NCBI RefSeq assembly: GCF_013375035.1
Contig: NZ_CP056032.1
Coordinates: 1,968,001 to 2,032,000 of the forward strand
Reading direction: 5' to 3'
Origin: Spirosoma sp. KUDC1026
Lineage (GTDB): Bacteria > Bacteroidota > Bacteroidia > Cytophagales > Spirosomataceae
DNA: 64,000 nt
Part shown: positions 35,416 to 44,916 of the stretch, piece after piece
How the letters are laid out: every line of letters begins with the position of its first letter
Position numbering within the stretch: position 1 is the first letter of the stretch
Made by a program: the position numbers and the translations under genes
Notes under the pieces: generated by a model
What the model was told of the DNA's origin: nothing
What the model saw: only the letters and a program-made list of their open reading frames with translations
The model's database searches: none

Positions 35416-36724
35416 TTTATTAGCTGGCGGGCTATGCTGGCAACTCGTTGGCGCAACGCTTCCCGAAGCGCTGTCCGTAGCCGCAACCTGGTACGCCGGA
35501 GTAGTTTTGCTGGCTAGGGTAGGGCAGAAAATCGCCATCTTGGAGGTCATTGCCTTCATTGCTGCCCTCGAATTACTGCTGGTGCCGACGATTACGTATT
35601 GGGTCTTTCCCGCATCCATGCCGGTTGAGTCAGCGGAATACCTTGGCTACGCATTGCCCGCCTATATCGCTTTTTACATTGGCCTGACCCGGCGGTGGTC
35701 CGAACAGAAACTGAATCACCAGGGATACATTCAGGCCGCCAGGGAATATCTTCAGGATAAGAGCCGGGTGGCGTTGGTGTTGCTGCTCATTGGACTGGGT
35801 GGATTTACGGTAAAAACTGCTTTCCCGGACGCCCCGACGATTGTGGGAGCGCTGCCATCTTACTGCCTGTTCATCAGCGTTTTTTACGCCTATTACGCCA
35901 ACAGCCCATTCAAAGAGGTCATTCTGGGTATTGTGTCTGGCGCGTTACTGCTGTACACAGTCCGGGAAGGAATGTTCGGCGATCTGTTTTTCTGGCTGAT
36001 GCTGCTACTGCTGTTTTTTGCCGCAGGCCAGCAAACGCCCCTGTCGCCACAGCTAAAGTCAGCTACTGTCATTCTTGTCTGTACGCTTTTGCTGATTATT
36101 CAGTCGGTGAAGGGCGAGTACCGCCGAAATACCTGGGGCTATCAGCGGGGTGAACGTAGCAGCAATCCAGCCTTGCTGGGTGAGCTGCTGATCGATCGCC
36201 TGACCCAGCCCGAAAAAATCTGGAACCTGCCGCACCTGTACCTGTCGCTGGCCCGCTTCAACCAGGGGCGAATGATTGGTAGCGCAATGGCAAAAGTGCC
36301 GACTCACGAAGCGTTCGCCAGCGGTGAAGTACTGCTGACGTTTCTGTATCCATTCGTACCCCGGCTGCTCTGGCCGGAAAAACCGCAGACGGGGGGCTAC
36401 GAAAATATCCGACGCTTCACGAGTCTGCCGCAGTCGCAGAATACCAGCATCAATCTCTCGCCGGTGGGCGAGGGGTACGTCAATTTTGGCTATAGTGGTA
36501 TTGCCTTTTCGTGGCTATACGGGCTAGTGCTGAGCGGTATTTTTCAGGCCGTTTTTCGGGTAGCAGAGCGGGTACCATCGGCCGTACTGTGGCTGCCGGT
36601 TCTGTTCATCGGTTGCCTGACGATGGAAACTGACCTGCTGTCGACCTGGGGGAGTCTGGTCAATAATCTGATTTTCATTGCGCTGCTTTTCTGGCTTTTT
36701 AAACGCGTCAGGATTTCACTATGA
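35396..36724 (+). CDS. Probable O-antigen/EPS polymerase (Wzy-like membrane protein)
   Basis: 442 aa, about 10-12 predicted membrane helices (for example TWYAGVVLLARVGQKIAILEVIAF, VALVLLLIGLGGFTV, LFFWLMLLLLFFA, SATVILVCTLLLIIQ). A long periplasmic-type loop sits between about residues 255 and 365 with a Pro-rich FLYPFVPRLLWPEKPQ segment, and the following LSPVGEGYVNFGYSGIAFSWLYGL segment resembles EpsG/O-antigen polymerase-type proteins. Sequence conservation in this class is low, so the call is from topology and position next to glycosyltransferases. It ends in an ATGA overlap with the next gene. Confidence 0.75.
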   Translation: MKRWGGSLLAGGLCWQLVGATLPEALSVAATWYAGVVLLARVGQKIAILEVIAFIAALELLLVPTITYWVFPASMPVESAEYLGYALPAYIAFYIGLTRRWSEQKLNHQGYIQAAREYLQDKSRVALVLLLIGLGGFTVKTAFPDAPTIVGALPSYCLFISVFYAYYANSPFKEVILGIVSGALLLYTVREGMFGDLFFWLMLLLLFFAAGQQTPLSPQLKSATVILVCTLLLIIQSVKGEYRRNTWGYQRGERSSNPALLGELLIDRLTQPEKIWNLPHLYLSLARFNQGRMIGSAMAKVPTHEAFASGEVLLTFLYPFVPRLLWPEKPQTGGYENIRRFTSLPQSQNTSINLSPVGEGYVNFGYSGIAFSWLYGLVLSGIFQAVFRVAERVPSAVLWLPVLFIGCLTMETDLLSTWGSLVNNLIFIALLFWLFKRVRISL

Positions 36725-37746
36725 CCATTACGTATGTCTTCCGAAGCACTGGTACTGGATACAGTATCGAAGAGCAGTTCAGCGCTGTTCGCCGGGTAGT
36801 GGAGCAGCTGGGATATACTACAAAACGTGTGCAGTTGCCGCATATTGGCAGAAGCTGGCAAACGCTCTGGCGTAATATGCAGGTAGCCAGAAAGGCTGCT
36901 GCCGGAGCCGGACTGGTGCATATTACCGGCGACGTTCACTACGTAGCACTGGCACTGCCCCGACGCCAAACGGTGCTGACTGTTCATGACTGCGTTACGC
37001 TGGAGAAGAACCGCAGACGACCGCTACGTTTCGCATTCTTCTGGCTGTTCTGGTATTACTTGCCGGTTCGGTGGGCAACGGTCGTTACGGTTGTGTCGGA
37101 CAAAACCCGACAGGAACTGATTCGGTACGTAGGGCCGATTGCGCAAAAAGCGGTCGTCATTTCAAACGGCTATCATCCCCTGTTTACCCGTCAACCAGTC
37201 TCCTTTCGTAGTGAGTGTCCGGTACTGCTACAAGTGGGCACGGCTCCGCACAAGAACCTGGATCGATTGATAACTGCACTCGAGGGAATTTGCTGTGAGC
37301 TTCTGATCGTGGGTCCGTTGACGGAGGAACAACTAACAAATTTGAATCAGAAGCAGATTCACTACGAGCACTACGTTGATCTGGACTTACAGACCCTAGT
37401 AACCCTCTATAAACGCTGTGATCTGATTACGTTCGTGTCGACTTACGAAGGCTTTGGCCTGCCTATTCTGGAAGCCAACGCCGTCGGGCGGGTTGTTGTT
37501 ACATCCGACCTGTCGCCCATGTGCGAGATAGCTGGATCAGCCTCCCACTTGGTTGATCCGTTTGACGTTGCGTCCATTCGGGCGGGAATTCTGCGGATCA
37601 TGCAGGACGAAGGGTACCGGAATGAATTAATTCAGGCTGGTTACGCCAACGCCCGGCGGTATTCCCTCGAAACCGCGGCCGGCGCGTATAGCACAGTTTA
37701 TCAGCAGGTGCTGCGTGAAAAAATTCTAACCAGCGTGGCCGTATGA
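36721..37746 (+). CDS. Family 4 glycosyltransferase
   Basis: 341 aa, GT-B fold. The N-terminal half includes LVHITGDVHYVALALP and VLTVHDCVTLEK; the C-terminal nucleotide-sugar half has VLLQVGTAPHKNLDRLI and STYEGFGLPILEANAVGRVVV, the classic E-x7-E region of GT4. It is cytosolic, probably membrane-associated. ATGA overlaps exist on both sides. The donor sugar is unknown. Confidence 0.92.
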   Translation: MTITYVFRSTGTGYSIEEQFSAVRRVVEQLGYTTKRVQLPHIGRSWQTLWRNMQVARKAAAGAGLVHITGDVHYVALALPRRQTVLTVHDCVTLEKNRRRPLRFAFFWLFWYYLPVRWATVVTVVSDKTRQELIRYVGPIAQKAVVISNGYHPLFTRQPVSFRSECPVLLQVGTAPHKNLDRLITALEGICCELLIVGPLTEEQLTNLNQKQIHYEHYVDLDLQTLVTLYKRCDLITFVSTYEGFGLPILEANAVGRVVVTSDLSPMCEIAGSASHLVDPFDVASIRAGILRIMQDEGYRNELIQAGYANARRYSLETAAGAYSTVYQQVLREKILTSVAV

Positions 37747-38870
37747 AAATCATGATCTCCGCCGACTGGTTTTATCCCGCGCAGAAAGGCGGTCCGAGTA
37801 ATTCTATTTACTGGCAGTCCAAAGCGCTAACCCGCGCTGGGTACCAGGTAACGGTTGTCGCTACTTCGCAGGACCAACCAACGTCCACTCCGCTCAACCG
37901 CTGGGTAACGCTCGACTGCGGCCGTGTGATTTACACCCGTAATCCACACTTCTACCTGCCGTTGCGGCACCTTTGGTACGGCTGGAGAACCATTCGCCAG
38001 GTTGATGTAGTCCACGTTAACAGCTTGTTTTATCCCAGTTCGCTGGTATTTGTGTGGCTGGCCAAACTAGTTCGGAAACGGATTGTCTGGACGCCCCACG
38101 GTGAGTTAAGCCCAGTTGCGCTGAGGTTCAGTCCCTGGCGTAAACGGGTGGTACTGAGTTTGATTCGACGGGTATGTCAGGGTGTTACGTTTCACGCGAC
38201 CAGTGCCGAAGAGGTTGCCCAGATTCGACAGCAACTGGGGCCGACTGTAACAGTTCGGGCGGTAACGAATATGATGGAACTGCCTGAGCCAGTTGGGGCC
38301 ATTGACGTGTCCCACAAGATCCACCCCTATCTACTGTTCATTGGCCGACTGCACCCGATCAAAGCGATTGACCGATTGATTGATGCAGTGGCGCAGTCGG
38401 AGCTGTTTTGGGCGAGCGACTATCAATTAATCATTGCCGGGCAAGACATAAATGGCTACCGGCAGCGGCTGATTGAACAGGTACAGCAACGCGGTCTGAT
38501 GGATAGGGTATTGTTCATCGGTGAGGTGGAGGGTGCGCGCAAAGAAATGCTCTACGCCCGGGCTCAGGTCACGATTTTACCGTCGCACTCTGAAAATTTC
38601 GGCAACGTCGTTATGGAGTCGCTGGCCCAGGGAACGCCCGTTATTGCATCGACCGGTACCCCGTGGCAACTGCTCGAAACGGAGCAGGTTGGTAACTGGG
38701 TTGTCAATGATCCGGAAACGCTCGGAAAGACAATCGATACGTATTTGACCATGCCTGATGATCAGTACCGGGCTTACCGGAACCGGGCGCATGCGCTGGC
38801 CCATCAGCGGTTTGATATCATGGCGAACGTAGCACAATGGCAGACTCTTTATACCGGCCAGGCAGTATGA
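37743..38870 (+). CDS. Family 4 glycosyltransferase
   Basis: 375 aa. It starts MKIMISADWFYPAQKGGPSNSIYW, with a glycine-rich acceptor loop; the C-terminal half carries LLFIGRLHPIKAIDRLI, LFIGEVEGARKEMLYARA and PSHSENFGNVVMESLAQGTPVIAS, all GT4 landmarks. VVHVNSLFYPSSLVFVWLAKLV probably contacts the membrane. It has ATGA overlaps with the genes before and after. The specific linkage made is unknown. Confidence 0.93.
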   Translation: MKIMISADWFYPAQKGGPSNSIYWQSKALTRAGYQVTVVATSQDQPTSTPLNRWVTLDCGRVIYTRNPHFYLPLRHLWYGWRTIRQVDVVHVNSLFYPSSLVFVWLAKLVRKRIVWTPHGELSPVALRFSPWRKRVVLSLIRRVCQGVTFHATSAEEVAQIRQQLGPTVTVRAVTNMMELPEPVGAIDVSHKIHPYLLFIGRLHPIKAIDRLIDAVAQSELFWASDYQLIIAGQDINGYRQRLIEQVQQRGLMDRVLFIGEVEGARKEMLYARAQVTILPSHSENFGNVVMESLAQGTPVIASTGTPWQLLETEQVGNWVVNDPETLGKTIDTYLTMPDDQYRAYRNRAHALAHQRFDIMANVAQWQTLYTGQAV

Positions 38871-40156
38871 ATGAACCTACAGACTTCCGGTATCGCCTGG
38901 CCAAAGTGTGGCGATACGCTGGCCTATACGGCTGGTCGCGTACGATAAACAAGGTGATCGGGCGAATGCGCTGGATGCGCTTACCTCGTTTCGGACAGAA
39001 GAAGGACGCTGCCGATACGTCGTTCATCGGGTGCGGCCAGTTTGCGTTTACTAGTCTGGCGTTCTTTCTGCGCAAACGGCAGGGTGCCATTTTTCTGGAC
39101 GCTTATGATACCGACCCGCAGCAGGCCGAAACCCTGGCCAAATTCTACCGTTTTCGAAGCGTAGCTCCGACCCTTGCTACGCTGTTGGCGAATCCGTCAC
39201 TGAAGCGGGTCTATATCGCGTCCAATCACGCATCGCATACACCTTACGCCGTGGCTTTGTTAGCCCGTGGGGTCGATGTATACCTAGAGAAGCCCATTGC
39301 CGTAACGCGGGCGCAATTGGCCGAGTTACGGGCCGCCCAACGGCAATCATCCGCCCGGCTTTATGCGGGGTATAACCGACCCTACGCATCGGGTATCCAA
39401 CTGCTTAGGCCGTACGTAACCGGAGGGCCTACAACCGGTGCTTTCAGCCTCAGTTGCGTCGTGAACGGTCACCGGATTCCGTTTGATCACTGGTATCGTC
39501 GGCCCGAAGAAGGAAGCCGAATTTGCGGAAACCTGGGGCACTGGATCGATTTGATGATGCATGTGCTTGCCTGGCGGGGGTTACCGGACTGGTTCGACAT
39601 CGGCATTGTACGCGCGAATCCTGCCGAGCCCGACGACAATCTGACCATCACGTTTACCACCGATCGCCATGACCTGATAAGCCTGATGCTCACCGCCCGG
39701 TCAGAACCGTTCGAAGGGGTTAGTGAACAGATCAATCTTCAGTATAACGACCTCATCGCTCATATCGACGATTTCCGGCGTATGACCCTGTGGCAGGGAA
39801 AGCATCGAGAACGGTGGCGCTTTTCGCCCAAAGACGTGGGCCACGAGCGAGCGACACTACAGCCGTTTCGGGCCGATAATCGCGACTGGTGGGAAGTGGA
39901 GTTGTCGACATTGCTGACACTACATATTAGCGAGCAGGTGAATTCAGGTTCGCTCACCAGCCGCTTTAAGATAGCCGAAGAACTGGCCCGGCTGGAGGCC
40001 GATACAGTGACAATAGTACGTACCCTGCCCACTCATGAACATCCTGACCGTCGTCGGTACCCGGCCGAACTTTATGAAAGCAGCCCCGTTGCATCGGGCA
40101 TTGATGAATCGCTCCCAGATTACCCCGAAGCTAGTGCATACGGGGCAGCATTATGA
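38867..40156 (+). CDS. Gfo/Idh/MocA-family oxidoreductase, with a C-terminal tail overlapping wecB
   Basis: 429 aa from ATG 38867 (ATGA overlap with the previous stop); an in-frame ATG at 38837 is rejected. The Rossmann region reads FIGCGQFAFTSLAFFLRKRQ and the family's conserved motif is VYLEKPIAVT; YAGYNRPYASG and GNLGHWIDLMMHVLAW follow. Such enzymes oxidise or reduce sugar nucleotides or their acids. The last ~40 codons (from THEHPDRRRYPAEL) overlap the start of wecB by 122 bp in another frame and are Pro/Arg-rich and atypical, which suggests a lost stop or a frameshift. Confidence 0.88.
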   Translation: MNEPTDFRYRLAKVWRYAGLYGWSRTINKVIGRMRWMRLPRFGQKKDAADTSFIGCGQFAFTSLAFFLRKRQGAIFLDAYDTDPQQAETLAKFYRFRSVAPTLATLLANPSLKRVYIASNHASHTPYAVALLARGVDVYLEKPIAVTRAQLAELRAAQRQSSARLYAGYNRPYASGIQLLRPYVTGGPTTGAFSLSCVVNGHRIPFDHWYRRPEEGSRICGNLGHWIDLMMHVLAWRGLPDWFDIGIVRANPAEPDDNLTITFTTDRHDLISLMLTARSEPFEGVSEQINLQYNDLIAHIDDFRRMTLWQGKHRERWRFSPKDVGHERATLQPFRADNRDWWEVELSTLLTLHISEQVNSGSLTSRFKIAEELARLEADTVTIVRTLPTHEHPDRRRYPAELYESSPVASGIDESLPDYPEASAYGAAL

Positions 40157-41135
40157 TGTTCGAATGAGTGCCGTATTTTTTCAGCAGCTTGATCTCCCCG
40201 AACCCGATTACTATCTGGGTGTCAGTACAGGAACGCCAACGCAGCAGACCGCCGAGATTATGCAGCGATTTGAGCCGATTCTGATTGAGGAACAGCCCGA
40301 CTGGGTCGTTGTCATCGGCGACGTAACCAGTACACTGGCCTGCGCGCTGGCGGCCAATCGGCTGGGCATTCGAATCGCACACGTTGAAGCCGGTCTACGG
40401 TCGGGCGACCGAACGATGCCCGAAGAGATAAACCGCATCCTGACCGACGCCTTAGCCGACTGCCTGTTCGTAACGGAGCAGGCTGGGCTCGATAACCTTA
40501 GGCGGGAAGGCATCAATCCGGCAAACGTCTATTTCGTTGGGAACGTAATGGTCGACTCTCTGATTCAGCATCGCAGCAAAGCCAGCCGTGTAAACAGTGT
40601 CAGAGCGTTCGGGCTACAGTCCCGTAGTTACATCCTGGCAACCATGCATCGGCCTTCAAACGTGGATACGCAGACGGGACTGGGGCGAATTTTACAACTT
40701 ATCGATTGTGCCTCGCAGTATCGAACGGTCGTGTGGCCAGTACATCCTCGCACGCGGGCTAATCTGGATAAACTGGGGTTACTGACTCAACTGGATACCT
40801 CGTCAAACGTACTGCTGCTGGAGCCCCAGGGCTACCTGGAATTTCTAAACCTGATGGAACACGCAGCTGTCGTCATGACCGATTCCGGCGGCATTCAGGA
40901 AGAAACTACCTATCTGCGGGTTCCGTGCCTGACCTTCCGGGAAAGGACGGAGCGGCCCGTTACTATTGAGCTGGGAACAAATCAGCTTGTGGCCGACCTG
41001 AACCCGGAAACCGCCCGGCTGAAGCTGGTCGAACTGCTGGCTGGCCGGGTCAAACCGAGTCAGCTACCGCCCCTATGGGATGGGCATACCGCCGACCGGA
41101 TCGTGGATATTCTAGTAAAGGCTAACGAGGGATGA
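40035..41135 (+). CDS. wecB: UDP-N-acetylglucosamine 2-epimerase (non-hydrolysing)
   Basis: 366 aa. MNILTVVGTRPNFMKAAPL is the typical start, followed by HTGQHYD, IAHVEAGLRSGDRTMPEEIN and TDSGGIQEETTYL near the C-terminus. It converts UDP-GlcNAc to UDP-ManNAc, which the dehydrogenase earlier in the cluster could oxidise. The protein is full length and its ATG sits well at the N-terminus of the family, so it is the upstream gene that is abnormal in the overlap. It has an ATGA overlap with the next gene. Confidence 0.95.
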   Translation: MNILTVVGTRPNFMKAAPLHRALMNRSQITPKLVHTGQHYDVRMSAVFFQQLDLPEPDYYLGVSTGTPTQQTAEIMQRFEPILIEEQPDWVVVIGDVTSTLACALAANRLGIRIAHVEAGLRSGDRTMPEEINRILTDALADCLFVTEQAGLDNLRREGINPANVYFVGNVMVDSLIQHRSKASRVNSVRAFGLQSRSYILATMHRPSNVDTQTGLGRILQLIDCASQYRTVVWPVHPRTRANLDKLGLLTQLDTSSNVLLLEPQGYLEFLNLMEHAAVVMTDSGGIQEETTYLRVPCLTFRERTERPVTIELGTNQLVADLNPETARLKLVELLAGRVKPSQLPPLWDGHTADRIVDILVKANEG

Positions 41136-43315
41136 AACAGCTGATACAGGATCTTCGCACGGGCGAAACCCGGCTCACAGAAGTCCCCGTGCCAACCTGC
41201 GGCAGGGGACAGGTGCTGATTCAGACGCGCCGGTCGCTGGTGTCGATGGGGACCGAACGAATGCTGGTCGAGTTCGGGCGGGGTAGTCTGCTGACAAAGG
41301 CATGGCAACAACCGGACCGAGTGCGGGAGGTTCTGGCCAAGGTCCGGGCTGATGGTTTGTGGCCGACCGTAACGGCGGTACGTCGAAAACTTGACCAGCC
41401 ACTGCCACTGGGGTATTGCAATGTCGGTACTGTCGTTGCCCTTGGCGAGGGGATTGCGGATCTGCGCATTGGCGATCGGGTGGTGTCAAACGGACCACAT
41501 GCCGAGTTTGTTTGTGTACCCCGCATGCTGGTAGCGCCCGTGCCCGATGGAATATCGGACGATGAGGCTGCGTTTGCGGTGATTGGCGCTGTGGGTATTC
41601 ATGCTGTTCACCTGCTGAAAGCGACACTGGGTGAGACAGCGGTAGTAATCGGCTTAGGACTCGTTGGCCTGCTGACGGCAGATCTGCTACGTATCAACGG
41701 CTGCCGGGTGATTGGTATAGAGCCCGACAGCACCAAACGGCGACTGGCCGAGCAGCGGGGTGTTACCGTTCTGGATCCGTATGCGATCGACCCCGTCAAG
41801 GCCGTACTGGCACTGACGAATGGTGCCGGCGCTGACGGGGTTATTGTTGCCACCGCAACGCAGAGCAACGACGTACTGGCGCAGGCCGCCCGGATGAATC
41901 GGGGGCAGGGACGAATTATCCTGGTGGGAACCGCCGGGCTGTCGTTAAACCGGACTGATTTTTACCGCAACGAAGTGACCTTTCAGGTGGCCTGTTCGTA
42001 TGGTCCCGGGCGCTACGACGAGAGTTATGAACAACGCGGCATGGATTATCCGCTGCCGTACGTGCGCTGGACGGCCAATCGTAACTTTGAGGCTGTTTTG
42101 GCCTTTATTCAGACAGGTCAACTGGACGTAGCATCGCTGATTTCGGCGGTGGTGCCGCTTGAAAATTACTACGAAATATACAGCCGTATCGACCAGCTCA
42201 GTCAACCATCAGAACCGGTCATTGCTCAATTATTGACGTATCCCGGAACAACGAACCGGGCGACGATTCAGCAGCTTCGGGACGTTCGTCCGTCGGCTGG
42301 AGCAGGTGTTGTGGGCGTAATCGGTGCGGGGAATTTTTCGACCGCAGTACTGGTGCCAGCGCTGAAACGAGTGGGTGCTGATCTGCGCATGATCGCCAGT
42401 AAGAGCGGGTTAAGTGCCACGTTGCTGGCCAGAAAATTCGACGTACCCTTTAGCACATCCGACTACGAACAACTGCTGAACGAGCCCGCCATCGACTTGT
42501 GTGTAATCGCAACTCGCCATAACAGCCATGCCCGACTGGCTATCGAAGCGATGCGGGCTGGCAAACACGTATTTGTCGAGAAACCACTAGTAATCACGGA
42601 GGCCGAACTCAGTGCGGTCATTGCAGCGCAGCAGACTACCGGACGAATGGTGATGGTGGGATTCAATCGCCGGTTTGCGCCCCTGGCCGAAAAAATGAAA
42701 TCTCTGCTGGGTGGTCCTCAATCAGTAAACATTCCTATGAATATCGTCGCCACAATGAACGCGGGTGCGGTGCCTGATACGTCCTGGGTGCACGACCGAT
42801 TCGTTGGCGGAGGGCGGATTCTGGGTGAGGCCTGTCACTACGTCGATCTGATTACATTTCTGACGGGGAGCCGGGTTCGCAGCGTCTGCATGAACGCGAT
42901 GGGGAAGAAGCCAACCGAAACGACGGATTCGGGTAGCCTGCTGCTTCAGTATGAAAACGGATCGACGGGTGTCCTCAATTACTTTGCGAACGGCAGCAAA
43001 GCCTACGCCAAAGAGCGCGTGGAGGTTTACTCGCTGGAGCGGACGCTGGTACTGGAGAATTTTCGAACGCTCAGAGGGTATGGCTTCCCTCGCTTCTCAA
43101 AACAGTCCGGGCGGCAGGACAAAGGCCATACGGTACAGATGCAGCGGTTGCTCGCCCAACTGAGAACGGGTGGCGAACCTTTGATTCCTTTTGCTGAACT
43201 GATCAACACAAGCCAGACCATGCTGGCAGCACTGCAAAGTCTGCGCGAACAACGCTGGGTCGATGTTGCATCGGCTGATTCTATTGTCGAACCAATCCCC
43301 ATTGGTATGCTATGA
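41132..43315 (+). CDS. Bi-domain oxidoreductase: alcohol-dehydrogenase-like plus Gfo/Idh/MocA domain
   Basis: 727 aa. Residues 1-360 are a zinc-type MDR/alcohol dehydrogenase (VLIQTRRSLVSMGTERML, LPLGYCNVGTVVALGEG, AVVIGLGLVGLLTADLLR). Residues from about 390 are a second oxidoreductase (VVGVIGAGNFSTAVLVPAL, VFVEKPLVIT, VGFNRRFAP). Fusions of this design recur in O-antigen/EPS clusters beside heparinase-like genes, as here. The reaction is not established to my knowledge; a sugar-nucleotide or lipid-linked sugar redox step is likely. ATGA overlaps join it to both neighbours. Confidence 0.92.
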   Translation: MKQLIQDLRTGETRLTEVPVPTCGRGQVLIQTRRSLVSMGTERMLVEFGRGSLLTKAWQQPDRVREVLAKVRADGLWPTVTAVRRKLDQPLPLGYCNVGTVVALGEGIADLRIGDRVVSNGPHAEFVCVPRMLVAPVPDGISDDEAAFAVIGAVGIHAVHLLKATLGETAVVIGLGLVGLLTADLLRINGCRVIGIEPDSTKRRLAEQRGVTVLDPYAIDPVKAVLALTNGAGADGVIVATATQSNDVLAQAARMNRGQGRIILVGTAGLSLNRTDFYRNEVTFQVACSYGPGRYDESYEQRGMDYPLPYVRWTANRNFEAVLAFIQTGQLDVASLISAVVPLENYYEIYSRIDQLSQPSEPVIAQLLTYPGTTNRATIQQLRDVRPSAGAGVVGVIGAGNFSTAVLVPALKRVGADLRMIASKSGLSATLLARKFDVPFSTSDYEQLLNEPAIDLCVIATRHNSHARLAIEAMRAGKHVFVEKPLVITEAELSAVIAAQQTTGRMVMVGFNRRFAPLAEKMKSLLGGPQSVNIPMNIVATMNAGAVPDTSWVHDRFVGGGRILGEACHYVDLITFLTGSRVRSVCMNAMGKKPTETTDSGSLLLQYENGSTGVLNYFANGSKAYAKERVEVYSLERTLVLENFRTLRGYGFPRFSKQSGRQDKGHTVQMQRLLAQLRTGGEPLIPFAELINTSQTMLAALQSLREQRWVDVASADSIVEPIPIGML

Positions 43316-44916
43316 AAGCTGGCCTTTACTGGCGTACTATCCGGCATTTGCGCAGGCGGCAACTTCTCGAGTTGCTATGGCACCGGCTGCGCAGGAGACC
43401 CCGGATTCGATTACCTGCGCAGGCTCCTCCCGCTACGTTTGTTACTGTTCCCCAGGCTAAAAAGACTATGAGCTGGCAAGCAGGCAACATGACGTTTCTG
43501 AACCAGTTGGTTTGTTTTCAGCGCGGCAAAGCGCTTGCCATCGACTGGGAGTACGCGGCCAACGGGAAACTCTGGACATATCAGCTGAATTATTTTGATT
43601 TTCTCAATCAGCCCGACATGTCACAGGAAACGGGGCTGATCCTTATGCTGAATTTTGTCCGGCAAACACCCGCCCTGCGAACAGCATTGGAGGCTTACCC
43701 CACGTCGTTACGGATCATGAATTGGATCCAGTTTCTGTCTCGGTTTCAATACAGTAGTGCTCTAATCGACCGACACCTATTCGCTCAGGTAAAACTGCTA
43801 AACCATCGGCTGGAACATCATCTGGCAGGGAATCACCTGCTGGAAAACGGCTTTGCCCTGCTGGCGGGAGCGATGTATTTTCGGCAGCGCAACTGGTTGC
43901 AGAAAGCCACATCTCTGATCCGTAGCGAACTGCAGAGCCAGCTACTGGCCGATGGCGGTCACGAAGAACGAAGCCCCGTGTACCACCAGGTACTCCTCGA
44001 CCGGCTGCTGGACAGTATCCTGATTGTGCGGTCAACCAACTGGCGGGCCGACTGGTCGTTTCAGCAGCTTCTGATTCAGAAAGCCTGGCAGATGCTGAGC
44101 TGGCTGGAAAGCATGACATTCGCCAATGGCGACATACCGATGGTGAACGATGCTGCATGGGGGGCTGCACCCACCACGAGGGAACTCCGTCAGAAAGCTA
44201 CTCAGCTGTTACCCGAAGTAACAACTGTACCCAGACCATCGGTTGTAAACCTGGCCAGCACCGGCTACCGGGCGTTTCTGCTGCCGCGCTACAAACTGGT
44301 GGTCGACGTCGGCGATATTGGCCCCGACCACCAGCCGGGACACGCCCATGCCGATACGTTCTCATTCGTGCTATACGCTGGCCAGCAGCCGATCCTGGTT
44401 GATAGTGGCACGTCGACTTACCAGCCCGGTGCCCGCCGGAACTGGGAACGGAGTACGGCTGCACACAATACGGTCGAGGTGGCCGGGCAAAATTCTTCGG
44501 AAGTCTGGTCGGTATTCAGAGTTGGTCGCCGGGCGCGGGTGCAGATTCTGGAGCATACCAATTCCCTGTTACGGGCCCGTCACAATGGGTATCGACACCT
44601 GAAAATCAACCACGAGCGGCAGTGGATAGCCCTACCGAATAGTATACAAATCATCGATTTTGTTGATAATCAGCGTAAGAACGTAACTTTGAAGGCCATA
44701 GCGCGCTATTACATTCACCCGGATGTAGCGGTAACCCGCGTTTCAGACGGAGTTATTGCCGGGCCGTGGCGCATACAGGGCCAGGCAGACGAACCGTTAT
44801 CGATGCGGTTGACAACCTATGAATTAGCGGAAGGATTCAACCGGCTCCGGTCTGGATTGTGTCTGGAAATAACGTTTTCCACAAAACTGGAGACTAAACT
44901 GACGCTTATCGCATGA
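43312..44916 (+). CDS. Heparinase II/III-family protein
   Basis: 534 aa, no evident signal peptide. The N-terminal two thirds form the helical toroid (LNHRLEHHLAGNHLLENGFALLAGAMYF, DGGHEERSPVYHQVLLDRLLD), and the C-terminal part is the beta-sandwich (DVGDIGPDHQPGHAHADTFSF, GTSTYQPGARRNWERSTAAHN, ending with beta strands). Family members are uronic-acid polysaccharide lyases; the histidine-rich QPGHAHAD segment and the conserved Tyr/Arg region are present. In this setting it may trim or remodel the nascent polymer, or act on a lipid-linked uronate. Lack of a signal peptide makes location uncertain. ATGA overlaps on both sides. Confidence 0.9.
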   Translation: MKAGLYWRTIRHLRRRQLLELLWHRLRRRPRIRLPAQAPPATFVTVPQAKKTMSWQAGNMTFLNQLVCFQRGKALAIDWEYAANGKLWTYQLNYFDFLNQPDMSQETGLILMLNFVRQTPALRTALEAYPTSLRIMNWIQFLSRFQYSSALIDRHLFAQVKLLNHRLEHHLAGNHLLENGFALLAGAMYFRQRNWLQKATSLIRSELQSQLLADGGHEERSPVYHQVLLDRLLDSILIVRSTNWRADWSFQQLLIQKAWQMLSWLESMTFANGDIPMVNDAAWGAAPTTRELRQKATQLLPEVTTVPRPSVVNLASTGYRAFLLPRYKLVVDVGDIGPDHQPGHAHADTFSFVLYAGQQPILVDSGTSTYQPGARRNWERSTAAHNTVEVAGQNSSEVWSVFRVGRRARVQILEHTNSLLRARHNGYRHLKINHERQWIALPNSIQIIDFVDNQRKNVTLKAIARYYIHPDVAVTRVSDGVIAGPWRIQGQADEPLSMRLTTYELAEGFNRLRSGLCLEITFSTKLETKLTLIA

